A stretch of 64,000 nt of DNA from JAWLCA01 sp041687395 (GCA_041687395.1 JAWLCA010000023.1:5670-69669); one strand, 5' to 3'; numbered from the stretch's first letter, positions 56,366-64,000 are shown. Notes: generated by a model not told the origin, from the sequence alone. Translations and numbers: made by a program.

Positions 56366-57235
56366 TCAGGCGCGCACCAGCTTCTCGTAATCCTCGGCCA
56401 CCTTGCGGGTCAGCTCACCGACCTCGAAATTGTAGTCGCCGATCTGGCCCACCGGGGTCACTTCGGCCGCGGTGCCGGTCAGCCAGCATTGCTGGAAGCC
56501 TTCCAGTTCCTCGGGCATGATATGGCGCTCGTGCACCTTGATCTGCCGGTCCTTCAGCATCCCCAGCACGGTCTGTCGGGTCAGGCCGTTCAGGAAGCAA
56601 TCGGGCGTGGGGGTGTGCACCTCGCCATCCTTGACGAAGAAGATGTTGGCGCCCGTCGCCTCGGCTACGTAGCCGCGGTAGTCGAACATCATCGCGTCCG
56701 AGCAGCCCTTTGCCTCGGCCGCGTGCTTCGACATGGTGCAGATCATGTAGAGCCCGGCCGCCTTGGCCTGGCTGGGCGCGGTTTCGGGGCTGGGCCGCTT
56801 CCACTTGGCGATGTCGAGCTTGGCCCCCTTCATCTTGGCGTCGCCATAGTAGCTGCCCCATTCCCAGGCGGCGATGGCCAGCCGCACCGGGTTGCGCTTT
56901 GAGGCGACGCCCATGTCCTGCCCCGCGCCACGGAAGGCGACAGCGCGGACATAGGCATCGGTGAAGCCGTTGGCGGCCAGCACGGCGGCCTTGGCCTCTT
57001 CGATCTGGTCCACGGTCCAGGGGATTTGCATGTCGATCAGTTCGCCCGATTTCAGCAGGCGGGCGGAATGGTCGCGCGACAGGAAAATCTTGCCGCCATA
57101 GGCGCGCTCGCCCTCGAATACGCTGGAGGCGTAGTGCATCGCGTGGGTCAGGACGTGGACATTGGCCGCGCGCCAGTCCACCAGTTCGCCATCCATCCAG
57201 ATCTTGCCGTCGCGATCGTCATAGGCCCCGGTCAT
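56366..57235 (-). CDS. ilvE: Branched-chain amino acid aminotransferase
   Basis: 289 aa class IV PLP aminotransferase. It interconverts Leu, Ile and Val with their 2-oxo acids, using glutamate/2-oxoglutarate. The motif YVAEATGANIFFVKDG, LTHAMHYASSVFEGERAY near the N-terminus and LTGTAAEVTPVGQI near the C-terminus are typical of BCAT. Start chosen at the ATG 57235 (MTGAYDDRDGKIWM), preceded by GGAGGG; the ORF extends further upstream without good signals. Divergent from the petP-like gene. Confidence 0.93.
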   Translation of the reverse strand: MTGAYDDRDGKIWMDGELVDWRAANVHVLTHAMHYASSVFEGERAYGGKIFLSRDHSARLLKSGELIDMQIPWTVDQIEEAKAAVLAANGFTDAYVRAVAFRGAGQDMGVASKRNPVRLAIAAWEWGSYYGDAKMKGAKLDIAKWKRPSPETAPSQAKAAGLYMICTMSKHAAEAKGCSDAMMFDYRGYVAEATGANIFFVKDGEVHTPTPDCFLNGLTRQTVLGMLKDRQIKVHERHIMPEELEGFQQCWLTGTAAEVTPVGQIGDYNFEVGELTRKVAEDYEKLVRA

Positions 57236-57337
57236 CACACCCTCCATGCGCCTGCTTTGCACTTGTTGCGCGCAATAGGTCCGAAGCGGACAGATTCTTG
57301 CGCCCAAGCCGCGCACCGCTAGCAATTGGATCTTGGA

Positions 57338-57356
57338 AAGTCAACAAGGCTGACAT
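57338..57356. promoter_or_regulatory. AAGTCA-N7-TGACAT inverted repeat between ilvE and the petP-like gene
   Basis: Inverted repeat with five paired positions, spacing of seven bases, resembling the two operator-like sites before gltD (AGGTCA-N7-TGACTT and a near copy). It lies 28 bases before the start of the MarR-type gene and about 100 bases before ilvE. A shared regulator is only a hypothesis. Confidence 0.4.
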
Positions 57357-57383
57357 AAAATCCGTGGTGAACGGAGGGACGGC

Positions 57384-57890
57384 ATGGCCCAGGGCACACC
57401 GGGGGCAGGGGGCGAAAGCCTTCTGTTCCTGACAGACGAACAGTTACGCAAGGGGATCGAGGCGATGTTCTTCGCCTATCGCGGGTTCACCGCCGATCCC
57501 GACCGGATCCTGCAGCGCTATGACTATGGCCGCGCCCATCACCGGGCGATCCATTTCATCCACCGCAGCCAGGGGACGACGGTGAACAACCTGCTGGGCA
57601 TCCTGGGCGTGACCAAGCAGTCGCTGAACCGGGTGCTGCGCACGCTGATCCGCGACGGGCTGGTGGACAGCCGGGTGGGCAGCCGCGACCGGCGCGAGCG
57701 GCACCTGTTCCTGACCGAGAAGGGCGAGGCGCTGGAGCGCGAGTTGTCGGAAGCGCAGCGGCGGCGGATGCGCGCGGCCTATCGCGCCGCCGGACCGCAG
57801 GCGGTGGCGGGCTTCCGGCAGGTGCTGGAGGCGATGATGGACCCCGACCAGCGCCGCCAGTTCCGAGCCAAGGGGGACGGCGGCCAATGA
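57384..57890 (+). CDS. petP: MarR family regulator (PetP-like)
   Basis: 168 aa winged helix protein: HRAIHFIHRSQGTTVNNLLG, then ILGVTKQSLNRVLRTLI with the recognition helix, and GSRDRRERHLFLTEKG at the wing. It lies directly before an OmpR-type response regulator (4-base overlap). That MarR-plus-response-regulator arrangement, with ilvE nearby, matches PetP and PetR of Rhodobacter, which affect cytochrome bc1 expression. The names are assigned by architecture, not by a search. Confidence 0.85.
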   Translation: MAQGTPGAGGESLLFLTDEQLRKGIEAMFFAYRGFTADPDRILQRYDYGRAHHRAIHFIHRSQGTTVNNLLGILGVTKQSLNRVLRTLIRDGLVDSRVGSRDRRERHLFLTEKGEALERELSEAQRRRMRAAYRAAGPQAVAGFRQVLEAMMDPDQRRQFRAKGDGGQ

Positions 57891-58603
57891 GCGACCAGAT
57901 CGACGCGCATCTGCTGATCGTCGAGGATGACGCCGGCATCCGCGGGCTGTTGCAAAAATACCTGATGCGGCAGGGGTTCCTTGCCTCCATCGCGCGGGAT
58001 GCGGCGCATGCGCGGCGGCTGCTTGCGGGGCTGGATTTCGACCTGATCGTGATGGACGTGATGATGCCCGGCGAGGACGGGATCAGCCTGACCCGCGACC
58101 TGCGGCAACGGACGACGACGCCGATCCTGCTGCTGACCGCGCGGGGCGAGACGGCGGACCGGATCCGGGGCCTGGAGGCCGGGGCCGACGACTATCTGCC
58201 CAAGCCGTTCGAGCCGAAGGAACTGCTGCTCCGGATCAACGCGATCCTGCGCCGGGTGCCGCAGGCGGTGGCCGACACCGGGCCGAAGGTGCTGCATCTG
58301 GGTGCGGTGCGCTATGACGTGGACCGGGGCGAGATGTGGCGCGGCCCCGATCCCGTGCGGCTGACCGCGACCGAGGCCGCGTTGATGCGCATCTTCGCCG
58401 CGCAGCCGCGCCTGCCGGTAAGCCGCGGGCAACTGGTCGAGGATCTGGGGCGCGACAAGGGCCAGCACGAGGGCGAGATGGCGCAGGAACGCGCCGTGGA
58501 CGTGCAGATCACCCGCCTACGCCGCAAGATCGAGGCCGATCCGCGCCAGCCGCGCTATCTGCAGACGGTGCGCGGGTCGGGCTACATGCTGGCCCCCGAC
58601 TGA
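57887..58603 (+). CDS. petR: OmpR-family response regulator (PetR-like)
   Basis: 238 aa. Receiver domain: LLIVEDDAGIRGL, phosphoacceptor Asp in LIVMDVMMPGEDG near residue 57, LLLTARGE and the conserved Lys in YLPKPFEPKELLLR. C-terminal winged helix domain: AQERAVDVQITRLRRKIE and LQTVRGSGYMLAPD. The ATG overlaps the petP-like stop. No histidine kinase gene is adjacent; a partner must be encoded elsewhere. Confidence 0.92.
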   Translation: MSDQIDAHLLIVEDDAGIRGLLQKYLMRQGFLASIARDAAHARRLLAGLDFDLIVMDVMMPGEDGISLTRDLRQRTTTPILLLTARGETADRIRGLEAGADDYLPKPFEPKELLLRINAILRRVPQAVADTGPKVLHLGAVRYDVDRGEMWRGPDPVRLTATEAALMRIFAAQPRLPVSRGQLVEDLGRDKGQHEGEMAQERAVDVQITRLRRKIEADPRQPRYLQTVRGSGYMLAPD

Positions 58604-58616
58604 GCCGAAATGAATA

Positions 58617-58640
58617 CGGGGCATGGTTTCCCATGCCCCG
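58617..58640. terminator. Hairpin between convergent petR and the Gly-rich protein gene
   Basis: Perfect 10-bp stem CGGGGCATGG / CCATGCCCCG with a TTTC loop, 13 bases after the petR stop. On the minus strand it is followed by a T-rich TATTCATTT, so it could end both transcripts. Confidence 0.75.
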
Positions 58641-58666
58641 CGTTCGCGCTTGCGGTCGGCGCGCGC

Positions 58667-59461
58667 TCAGCCGTGGCCGGCCAGAACGGCGATGCGCACC
58701 GATTCTGCCATCGCGGCCAGCGCCTCGGCCTCGGCCTCGGTCATCGTGTCGCCGAAGATCGTGGTGAGCGCGATCACCGTATCGGTCGAGATCGGCACCA
58801 CCTTGTCCGACGCAACGCCAAGGAACACTGCCAGAAGCACATCGTCGTCATTGGTGACGCCGGGCAGGCTGGTCGTGCCGGTGGTCAGGATCTGATCGAA
58901 CAGCGCGAGGTTCTGCAGCGGCGAGTCGATGATCGTGAGCTCGTCCCAGTTCAGGCTGAGGTCTGTGATGATATCGGTCAGCGACTGGCTGTAGAAATCG
59001 GCCATCGCGGGCGTGAAGTTCGCCACCGCCTCGTCCAGCGCGCGTTCCAGCACGTGATCGGGCGAGCGTGCCACGCTGAGCCGCCCCAGTTCCACCTCGG
59101 GGATGCCTTCCTGCGCCCAAGCCGGCTTGCCGCCCGTGTTGTCCGACGGGCCCCCCGACTGCGGGCCACCGCGGCCTTCGGAATCCCCGCTGGGTCCGCC
59201 CTGACCGGCGCCGCCGCCCTGGCCGCCAGAACCCTGACCGCCCGAGCCGCCCGCACCGCCGCCGCCCGAGCCGCCCGCACCGCCGCCACCCGAGCCGCCT
59301 GCACCGTTTCCACCCGAGCCACCGGCGCCCTGTCCCTGGGCATAGCTGGGCGCCGCCGTCATTGGAAGAAGCACCATCGCGGCGCCCCCTGCAACGACGA
59401 CCGCAAGCGCGAGGGCCGACGCCCCCTGCTTCAGAACCGAAACACTATTTCCAACCTTCAT
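58667..59461 (-). CDS. Secreted protein with Gly/Ser-rich octapeptide repeats
   Basis: 264 aa. A signal peptide (hydrophobic residues ~15-36, cut after SYA at 41) is followed by four copies of the octapeptide GAGGSGG(N/G/Q), residues 45-76, and more Gly-rich sequence to about residue 115. The C-terminal half (residues ~118-264) is a normal-composition, mostly helical region with no recognised domain. GGAGGA upstream of the ATG. The protein may be a surface or stress-related factor; the function is unknown. Confidence 0.75.
   Translation of the reverse strand: MKVGNSVSVLKQGASALALAVVVAGGAAMVLLPMTAAPSYAQGQGAGGSGGNGAGGSGGGGAGGSGGGGAGGSGGQGSGGQGGGAGQGGPSGDSEGRGGPQSGGPSDNTGGKPAWAQEGIPEVELGRLSVARSPDHVLERALDEAVANFTPAMADFYSQSLTDIITDLSLNWDELTIIDSPLQNLALFDQILTTGTTSLPGVTNDDDVLLAVFLGVASDKVVPISTDTVIALTTIFGDTMTEAEAEALAAMAESVRIAVLAGHG
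59234..59329 (-). repeat. Four tandem 24-base repeats (octapeptide GAGGSGGx)
   Basis: In-frame repeats within the Gly-rich secreted protein gene, encoding GAGGSGGN, GAGGSGGG, GAGGSGGG and GAGGSGGQ. Since the unit is 24 bases, slippage would change length without shifting the frame. Copy-number variation between strains is likely. Confidence 0.8.
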
Positions 59462-59682
59462 GGCAGATCCTCCTTTGCCGTATGAAGAACTCTTAAATTC
59501 GAATATTGGCGACCTTGCGCCGATTCCTCATGACCTGCATCAATCAAATGCAGTCTTTCGATCACGTTTGAATGTGGGCTTACCGATCACAACCATCCCT
59601 GCCGGATTTTTGTCTGTTGCTGTAGGGTTCAGAACGCTGCGGCCGCCTTGCAGCGGGGTGCGGGCCAAACTAGCCTGAGAAG

Positions 59683-60618
59683 ATGACAACCGCGCTTTAC
59701 ACCCATCCCGCGTTCCTTCACCACGAAACCCCGAACGGCCATCCCGAGCGGATCGCCAGGATCGAGGCGGTGAACGCCCGCCTGACCGACCGCGCCTTTG
59801 ACGGGCTGGACCGGTACGATGCGCCGCTGGCCGATCTGTCCGAGGTGCTGCGCTGCCATGCGCCGGATTATGTGGATTCGGTGCGGGGCGCGATCCCCGG
59901 CGCCGGGCTGGTGCAACTGGATGCAGACACCTGGGTCTCGCCCGGATCGCTGGAGGCGGCGTTGCGCGGGGTGGGCGCGGTGAACGCGGCGGTGGACCGC
60001 GTGCTGACGGGCGCGGCGGCGAATGCCTTCTGCGCGATCCGCCCGCCCGGGCACCATGCCGAGACCGCCAAGCCGATGGGATTCTGCCTGTTCGGCAACG
60101 TCGCCATCGCCACAAAGCGGGCGCTGGATCATCACGGTGTCGGTCGCGTCGCGGTGGTCGATTTCGACGTGCACCACGGAAACGGCACGCAGGACCTGCT
60201 GTGGGACGAGGGGCGGGCGCTGTTCGTCTCGTCCCATCAGATGCCGCTCTGGCCCGGAACCGGCGCGCCGGGCGAGCGGGGCACCAGCGACAACATCCTG
60301 AACGTGCCGCTGGCGCCGGGCACCGGCGGGGCCGAGATGCGCGCGGCCTATGAGGCGCAGGTCTTTCCGCGGCTGGAGGCGTTCCGGCCCGAGCTAATTT
60401 TGATTTCAGCCGGGTTCGACGCGCATCAGGACGACCCGCTGGCGAACCTGGGCTGGGGCGTGTCGGATTTCGCCTGGCTGACCGAACGGCTGTGCGACCT
60501 GGCGGATGAACACGCCGGGGGGCGGGTGGTCTCGGCGCTGGAAGGAGGCTATGACCTCGACGCGCTGGCGGACTCGGTCGCCGCGCATGTCGAGGTGCTG
60601 ATGGAGCGGGGCGGATGA
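59683..60618 (+). CDS. Histone deacetylase-like (class II) amidohydrolase
   Basis: 311 aa arginase/deacetylase-fold zinc enzyme. Catalytic His pair in RPPGHHAETA, zinc ligands in VDFDVHHGNGTQDL and SAGFDAHQDDPLA. Bacterial members deacetylate small acetylated amines such as acetylpolyamines (AcuC and APAH-like). Its stop overlaps the xseB start by four bases (ATGA), starting the HDAC-xseB-ispA-dxs run that occurs in other Rhodobacterales. Confidence 0.93.
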   Translation: MTTALYTHPAFLHHETPNGHPERIARIEAVNARLTDRAFDGLDRYDAPLADLSEVLRCHAPDYVDSVRGAIPGAGLVQLDADTWVSPGSLEAALRGVGAVNAAVDRVLTGAAANAFCAIRPPGHHAETAKPMGFCLFGNVAIATKRALDHHGVGRVAVVDFDVHHGNGTQDLLWDEGRALFVSSHQMPLWPGTGAPGERGTSDNILNVPLAPGTGGAEMRAAYEAQVFPRLEAFRPELILISAGFDAHQDDPLANLGWGVSDFAWLTERLCDLADEHAGGRVVSALEGGYDLDALADSVAAHVEVLMERGG

Positions 60619-60857
60619 GCGATACACCGGTGGAAGAGATGAGCTTCGAGGCGGCGATGGCCGAGCTGGAGGCCGTGGTCGGGCAGCTCGAGCGGGGCGA
60701 TGTGCCGCTGGAGGATTCGATCAAGCTTTATGAACGCGGCGCGGCGCTGAAGGCGCGGTGCGAGAAGAAACTTAAGGATGCCGAGGAACGCGTCGCGCAG
60801 ATCACCCTGGGCGAGGACGGCCAGCCCACCGGCCTGAAAGCGGCCGAGGGGGCCTGA
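60615..60857 (+). CDS. xseB: Exodeoxyribonuclease VII small subunit
   Basis: 80 aa helical protein, partner of XseA. The family pattern MSFEAAMAELEAVVGQLERG and PLEDSIKLYERGAAL is clear. The ATG overlaps the HDAC-like stop; ispA begins five bases after its own stop. Linking xseB to isoprenoid genes is the common arrangement. Confidence 0.95.
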   Translation: MSDTPVEEMSFEAAMAELEAVVGQLERGDVPLEDSIKLYERGAALKARCEKKLKDAEERVAQITLGEDGQPTGLKAAEGA

Positions 60858-60862
60858 ACGGC

Positions 60863-61723
60863 GTGGACGGGCTTGGCCCGGCGGCCGATGCGGTAAGCGC
60901 CCATCTGGCTGCCGTGATGGCACCCTTGGGCGATGTTCCGGTGGTGCAGGCGATGCGCTACGCGGTGGCAGGCGGCAAGGGGCTCCGCGGGTTTCTGGTA
61001 TTGGAAGCGACCGCCCTGCACGGGGTCGACCGCGAGGCTGCTCTTCCGGCGGCGGCGGCGATCGAGGCGCTGCATGCCTACAGCCTGGTCCATGACGACC
61101 TGCCGGCGATGGATGATGACGATCTGCGCCGCGGCCAGCCCACCGTGCATGTGAAATGGGACGAGGCGACGGCGATCCTGGCGGGCGATGCCTTGCAGAC
61201 GCTGGCGTTCGAGTTGCTGACCGATCCGGTACTCGGCCCGGCCGAGGTGCGGATCGCGCTGGTGGCGGGACTGGCGCGGGCGTCGGGGGTGCAGGGGATG
61301 GTGCTGGGCCAGGCGCTGGACATCGCCGCCGAAACCGCCGCCGAACCGCTGACGCTGGACCGGATCACGGACCTGCAGGCGGGCAAGACTGGCGCACTGA
61401 TCCGCTGGTCGGCCGAGGCGGGCGCGATCATCGGGGGCGCCGATCCCGCGCCGATGCGCGCCTATGCCGCCGCGCTGGGCCTTGCCTTTCAGATCGCCGA
61501 CGACATCCTTGACGAGGTGGGGGATGAGGCGCGCGCGGGCAAGCGGCTGCAGAAGGACGCGGGCCGGGGCAAGGCCACCTTTGTCTCGCTGCTGGGGCTG
61601 CAGGGCGCGCGCGACCGGGCAGCCGCGCTGGTGGCCGAGGCGGTGGCGTCGCTGGCCCCCTATGGCGACCGGGCGGAACCCTTGCGCGATCTGGCGCGCT
61701 TCGTTATCGCGCGCGACAGATAG
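60863..61723 (+). CDS. ispA: Polyprenyl synthetase (farnesyl/geranylgeranyl diphosphate synthase, IspA-type)
   Basis: 286 aa. Condenses IPP with allylic diphosphates. First Asp-rich motif DDLPAMDDDDLRRGQPT near residue 77 and second DDILDEVGD near residue 213 bind Mg2+ diphosphate. The GTG start is five bases after xseB. The chain length (C15 or C20) cannot be set with certainty. With dxs it supplies isoprenoid precursors and quinone side chains. Confidence 0.93.
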   Translation: MDGLGPAADAVSAHLAAVMAPLGDVPVVQAMRYAVAGGKGLRGFLVLEATALHGVDREAALPAAAAIEALHAYSLVHDDLPAMDDDDLRRGQPTVHVKWDEATAILAGDALQTLAFELLTDPVLGPAEVRIALVAGLARASGVQGMVLGQALDIAAETAAEPLTLDRITDLQAGKTGALIRWSAEAGAIIGGADPAPMRAYAAALGLAFQIADDILDEVGDEARAGKRLQKDAGRGKATFVSLLGLQGARDRAAALVAEAVASLAPYGDRAEPLRDLARFVIARDR

Positions 61724-61731
61724 GAGCGTCC

Positions 61732-63657
61732 ATGACCGACCGTCCGAAGACCCCGCTGCTGGACCGGGTGCACAGCCCCGCCGACCTGAAGGGCCTGACC
61801 GATCGCCAGCTGCGGCAGGTCGCCGACGAATTGCGCGCCGAGACGATCAGCGCGGTCAGTGTGACCGGCGGGCACTTGGGCGCAGGGCTGGGCGTGGTGG
61901 AACTGACCGTGGCGCTGCACGCGGTCTTCGACACCCCGCGCGACCGGCTGGTCTGGGACGTGAGCCACCAGTGCTATCCGCACAAGATCCTGACCGGCCG
62001 GCGCGACCGGATTCGGACGCTGCGGATGAAGGACGGGCTGTCGGGCTTTACCAAGCGGTCGGAAAGCCCCTATGACCCGTTCGGGGCGGCGCATTCCTCC
62101 ACCTCGATCAGCGCGGCGCTGGGTTTTGCGGTGGCGCGTGACCTGGGCGGCGCGCCTGACCCGGCGCTGGGCGATGCGATCGCCGTGATCGGCGACGGGG
62201 CGATGAGCGCGGGCATGGCCTACGAGGCGATGAACAACGCGGGCCATCTGAACGAACGGCTGTTCGTGATCCTCAACGATAACGAGATGTCGATTGCCCC
62301 GCCGGTGGGGGCGATGTCGGCTTATCTGTCGCGGCTTTACGCGGGCGAACCGTTCCAGGATCTGGCCGCCGCTGCCAAGGGCGCGGTGAACCTGCTGCCC
62401 GGCCCACTGCGCGAAGGGGCGAAGCGCGCCAAGGATGCGCTGAAGCACTTGGCGGTGGGCGGCACGTTGTTCGATGCGCTGGGGTTCAGCTATATCGGGC
62501 CGATCGACGGGCATGATCTGGACCAGTTGCTGCCGGTGCTGCGCACCGCGCGGGCGCGGGCACGGGGGCCGGTGCTGATCCATGTACTGACGAAAAAGGG
62601 TAAGGGCTACGCCCCGGCCGAGCGCGCCCGAGACAAGGGCCACGCCACCGCGAAATTCGACGTGCTGACGGGTGAGCAGAAGAAGACCCCGTCGAACGCA
62701 CCGAGCTACACCAAGGTGTTTGCCCAGTCCCTGATCCGGCAGGCCGAGGCGGATGACAAGATTGTCGCCGTCACCGCCGCAATGCCGGACGGCACCGGGC
62801 TCGATCTGTTTGCCGAACGCTTCCCGCGGCGCTGCTTCGACGTGGGCATCGCCGAACAGCACGGCGTCACCTTCAGCGCCGGGCTCGCAGCGGCTGGGAT
62901 GAAGCCTTTCTGCGCGATTTATTCCACCTTCCTGCAGCGCGGCTATGACCAGGTGGTGCATGATGTGGCGATTCAGCGGCTGCCCGTCCGCTTTGCCATC
63001 GACCGGTCGGGGCTGGTGGGGGCGGACGGGGCGACACACGCCGGCGCCTTCGACGTGGCCTTTCTGTCCAACCTGCCGGGCATGGTGGTGATGGCCGCGG
63101 CGGACGAGGCCGAACTGGTGCACATGGTCGCCACGGCGGCGGCGCATGACTCCGGCCCCATTGCCTTCCGCTATCCGCGCGGCGAAGGGGTGGGCGTGGA
63201 CCTTCCCGAACGGGGGGTGCCGTTGGAAATCGGCAAGGGTCGCCTGATCCGCGAGGGGTCGCGCGCGGCGATCCTGTCCTTCGGCACGCGGCTAGCCGAG
63301 GTGCTGGTGGCGGCCGAAGCGCTGGCGGCGCGGGGCATGGCGCCCACGGTGGCGGATGCGCGGTTCGCCAAGCCGCTCGACCGCGACCTGATCCTGCGGC
63401 TGGCGGCCGAGCATGAGGCGCTGATCACGATCGAGGAGGGGGCAGTGGGCGGCTTCGGGTCGCACGTGGCCCAGCTTCTGGCCGAGGAAGGGGTGTTCGA
63501 CCGGGGCCTGAAGTTCCGCAGCATGGTTCTGCCGGACATCTTCATCGACCAGGCCAGCCCGGCGGACATGTATGCAGCGGCCGGCCTGAACGCGCCGCAG
63601 ATCGAGGCGAAGGTGCTGGAGGCGCTGGGGCTGGGTGTGATCGGGAAGCGGGCCTGA
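61732..63657 (+). CDS. dxs: 1-deoxy-D-xylulose-5-phosphate synthase
   Basis: 641 aa thiamine diphosphate enzyme that makes DXP from pyruvate and glyceraldehyde 3-phosphate, the first step of the MEP pathway. ThDP-binding GDGAMSAGMAYEAMNNAG near residue 158, catalytic His in HSSTSISAALG, and DRSGLVGADGATHAGAFD of the central domain are present, followed by a C-terminal transketolase domain. The ATG lies eight bases after ispA with a GGAGC site. Confidence 0.97.
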   Translation: MTDRPKTPLLDRVHSPADLKGLTDRQLRQVADELRAETISAVSVTGGHLGAGLGVVELTVALHAVFDTPRDRLVWDVSHQCYPHKILTGRRDRIRTLRMKDGLSGFTKRSESPYDPFGAAHSSTSISAALGFAVARDLGGAPDPALGDAIAVIGDGAMSAGMAYEAMNNAGHLNERLFVILNDNEMSIAPPVGAMSAYLSRLYAGEPFQDLAAAAKGAVNLLPGPLREGAKRAKDALKHLAVGGTLFDALGFSYIGPIDGHDLDQLLPVLRTARARARGPVLIHVLTKKGKGYAPAERARDKGHATAKFDVLTGEQKKTPSNAPSYTKVFAQSLIRQAEADDKIVAVTAAMPDGTGLDLFAERFPRRCFDVGIAEQHGVTFSAGLAAAGMKPFCAIYSTFLQRGYDQVVHDVAIQRLPVRFAIDRSGLVGADGATHAGAFDVAFLSNLPGMVVMAAADEAELVHMVATAAAHDSGPIAFRYPRGEGVGVDLPERGVPLEIGKGRLIREGSRAAILSFGTRLAEVLVAAEALAARGMAPTVADARFAKPLDRDLILRLAAEHEALITIEEGAVGGFGSHVAQLLAEEGVFDRGLKFRSMVLPDIFIDQASPADMYAAAGLNAPQIEAKVLEALGLGVIGKRA

Positions 63658-63676
63658 GGGGGCGATTTGTAGGGTT

Positions 63677-63760
63677 CTAAAATTTGAGCAGTGTGGCGAG
63701 CGTTCGAAGTGAAATGATAATGACGTTGGCGGCAACCAAATTGAAACATTCTGCGGGTGC
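63677..63760 (-). other. Possible remnant of a coding region (low confidence)
   Basis: Downstream of dxs on the minus strand, an open frame encodes CFNLVAANVIIISLRTLATL followed by LKF and a TAG at 63677. The hydrophobic C-terminal look is reminiscent of transposase or other protein tails, but I cannot name the family. An in-frame TGA precedes it by about 30 codons, so it is at best a fragment. The sequence here is AT-richer than the genes around it. Confidence 0.25.
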
Positions 63761-63793
63761 GACTGGCGATCATGTCATTGTGAGACCGTTGAG

Positions 63794-63928
63794 GTGCCGG
63801 AGGATATTCACCTCGATCCACAGCGCACGGCGCTCTTGATGATCGACGTTCAGGAAACCTACCGGGCGGAAAAGGATACTCCTGAGGAAACCGCGCGGTG
63901 GCGGCGTTGTTGCGCAACTCGCGCCTGA
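63794..63928 (+). pseudogene. Isochorismatase-like hydrolase, truncated
   Basis: The frame from a GTG at 63794 reads PEDIHLDPQRTALLMIDVQE, the start of an isochorismatase-family cysteine hydrolase, up to about codon 36. It then runs into unrelated sequence that looks like an IS end and stops at 63926-63928. The catalytic Cys and the rest of the fold are missing. A GGAGG lies downstream of the GTG rather than upstream, so the original start is uncertain. Confidence 0.55.
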
Positions 63929-64000
63929 GGCGTGAGTTCCCCTTACCCCGTTGACGTCATGCCACGCGGACGATCTCGGCGGTGCCGAGGGCGTTGAAGC
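63903..64000 (-). mobile_element. End of an IS5-type (IS427-like) insertion sequence, partial
   Basis: GGCGTTGTTGCGCAACTC at 63903-63920 resembles the terminal inverted repeats of IS427-group IS5 elements (compare the general form GGCATTGTTGCACAA). Right of it lies the end of a minus-strand reading frame. The element continues past the window edge, so its other end and target-site duplication cannot be checked. Family call is by resemblance only. Confidence 0.5.
63957..64000 (-). CDS. Transposase C-terminus (partial)
   Basis: Fourteen codons at the window edge, reading FNALGTAEIVRVA then TGA. The wording resembles the C-termini of IS5-family transposases in Rhodobacterales, and its position, about 40 bases inside the putative IS end, fits. 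The bulk of the gene lies outside the window. Confidence 0.45.
   Translation of the reverse strand, partial: FNALGTAEIVRVA

Overview
The window is a gene-dense, high-GC stretch of what looks like a chromosome from the Rhodobacterales (Rhodobacteraceae/Paracoccaceae, Alphaproteobacteria). This rests on gene content and order rather than on a marker gene. The supporting blocks are: a DUF2125 protein; infA-maf-rng-yacG; def-def2-fmt; gltD upstream of gltB; a MarR/response-regulator pair matching the PetP/PetR arrangement of Rhodobacter; histone deacetylase-like gene-xseB-ispA-dxs; sfsA-map; GST-queG; and a secreted protein with a VPLPA-CTERM-type sorting tail. No rRNA, tRNA, CRISPR array or prophage was seen. 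Nearly all of it is ordinary housekeeping chromosome; only the last ~350 bases look mobile.

Layout. 1-5.9 kb: M17 aminopeptidase with the start of an NlpC/P60-like gene behind it, DUF2125 protein, an SDR/crotonase pair, hspQ, an AEC transporter. 5.9-10.5 kb: SLT lipoprotein, lolA, FAH-family hydrolase, an MFS transporter, then a 540-base gap and a nuclease-fold protein that has lost catalytic residues. 10.6-12.6 kb: infA-maf-rng-yacG operon (minus strand). 12.7-18.1 kb: nitrilase-family hydrolase, rnhA-TRIC-DMT genes, a GlsB-like membrane protein, and def-def2-fmt. 18.2-23 kb: MalY/PatB, a PilZ-like protein, glutathionyl-hydroquinone reductase, an MltB-type transglycosylase and the VPLPA-CTERM protein. 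23-28 kb: smc and a polytopic membrane protein. 28-39 kb: dienoyl-CoA reductase-like flavoenzyme, LysR regulator, OmpA/AhpD-like/GNAT/CinA-like minus-strand run, sfsA-map-hydrolase, homocysteine methyltransferase-family gene and uppP. 39-45.5 kb: gltD-gltB. 45.5-54.8 kb: HExxH protein, UDP-glucose dehydrogenase, PLD/EEP pair, GntR regulator with its probable target aminotransferase, mtgA, GST, queG. 55-64 kb: DMT transporter, a 63-aa gene, ilvE, petP-petR-like pair, Gly-rich secreted protein, and HDAC-xseB-ispA-dxs (isoprenoid precursor supply), ending in a truncated isochorismatase-like gene next to what looks like the end of an IS5-type element.

The most interesting signal is not a gene. 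Three ungapped 72-base copies of one structured sequence lie directly after the stop codons of smc, the homocysteine methyltransferase-family gene and queG, always in the same orientation relative to the gene and 6-11 nt from the stop. They carry conserved inverted repeats, including compensatory changes around an ACGCGT core. This looks like a family of 3'-UTR elements. Second in interest are paired AGGTCA-N7-TGACCT-like operators ahead of gltD with a similar site ahead of ilvE/petP, and a second peptide deformylase-like protein with key metal and catalytic residues replaced.

Tight 4-base overlaps (ATGA, GTGA, TTGA) are common and were used to choose several starts. Positions and motifs were read by eye; family names come from recognition, not from searches.
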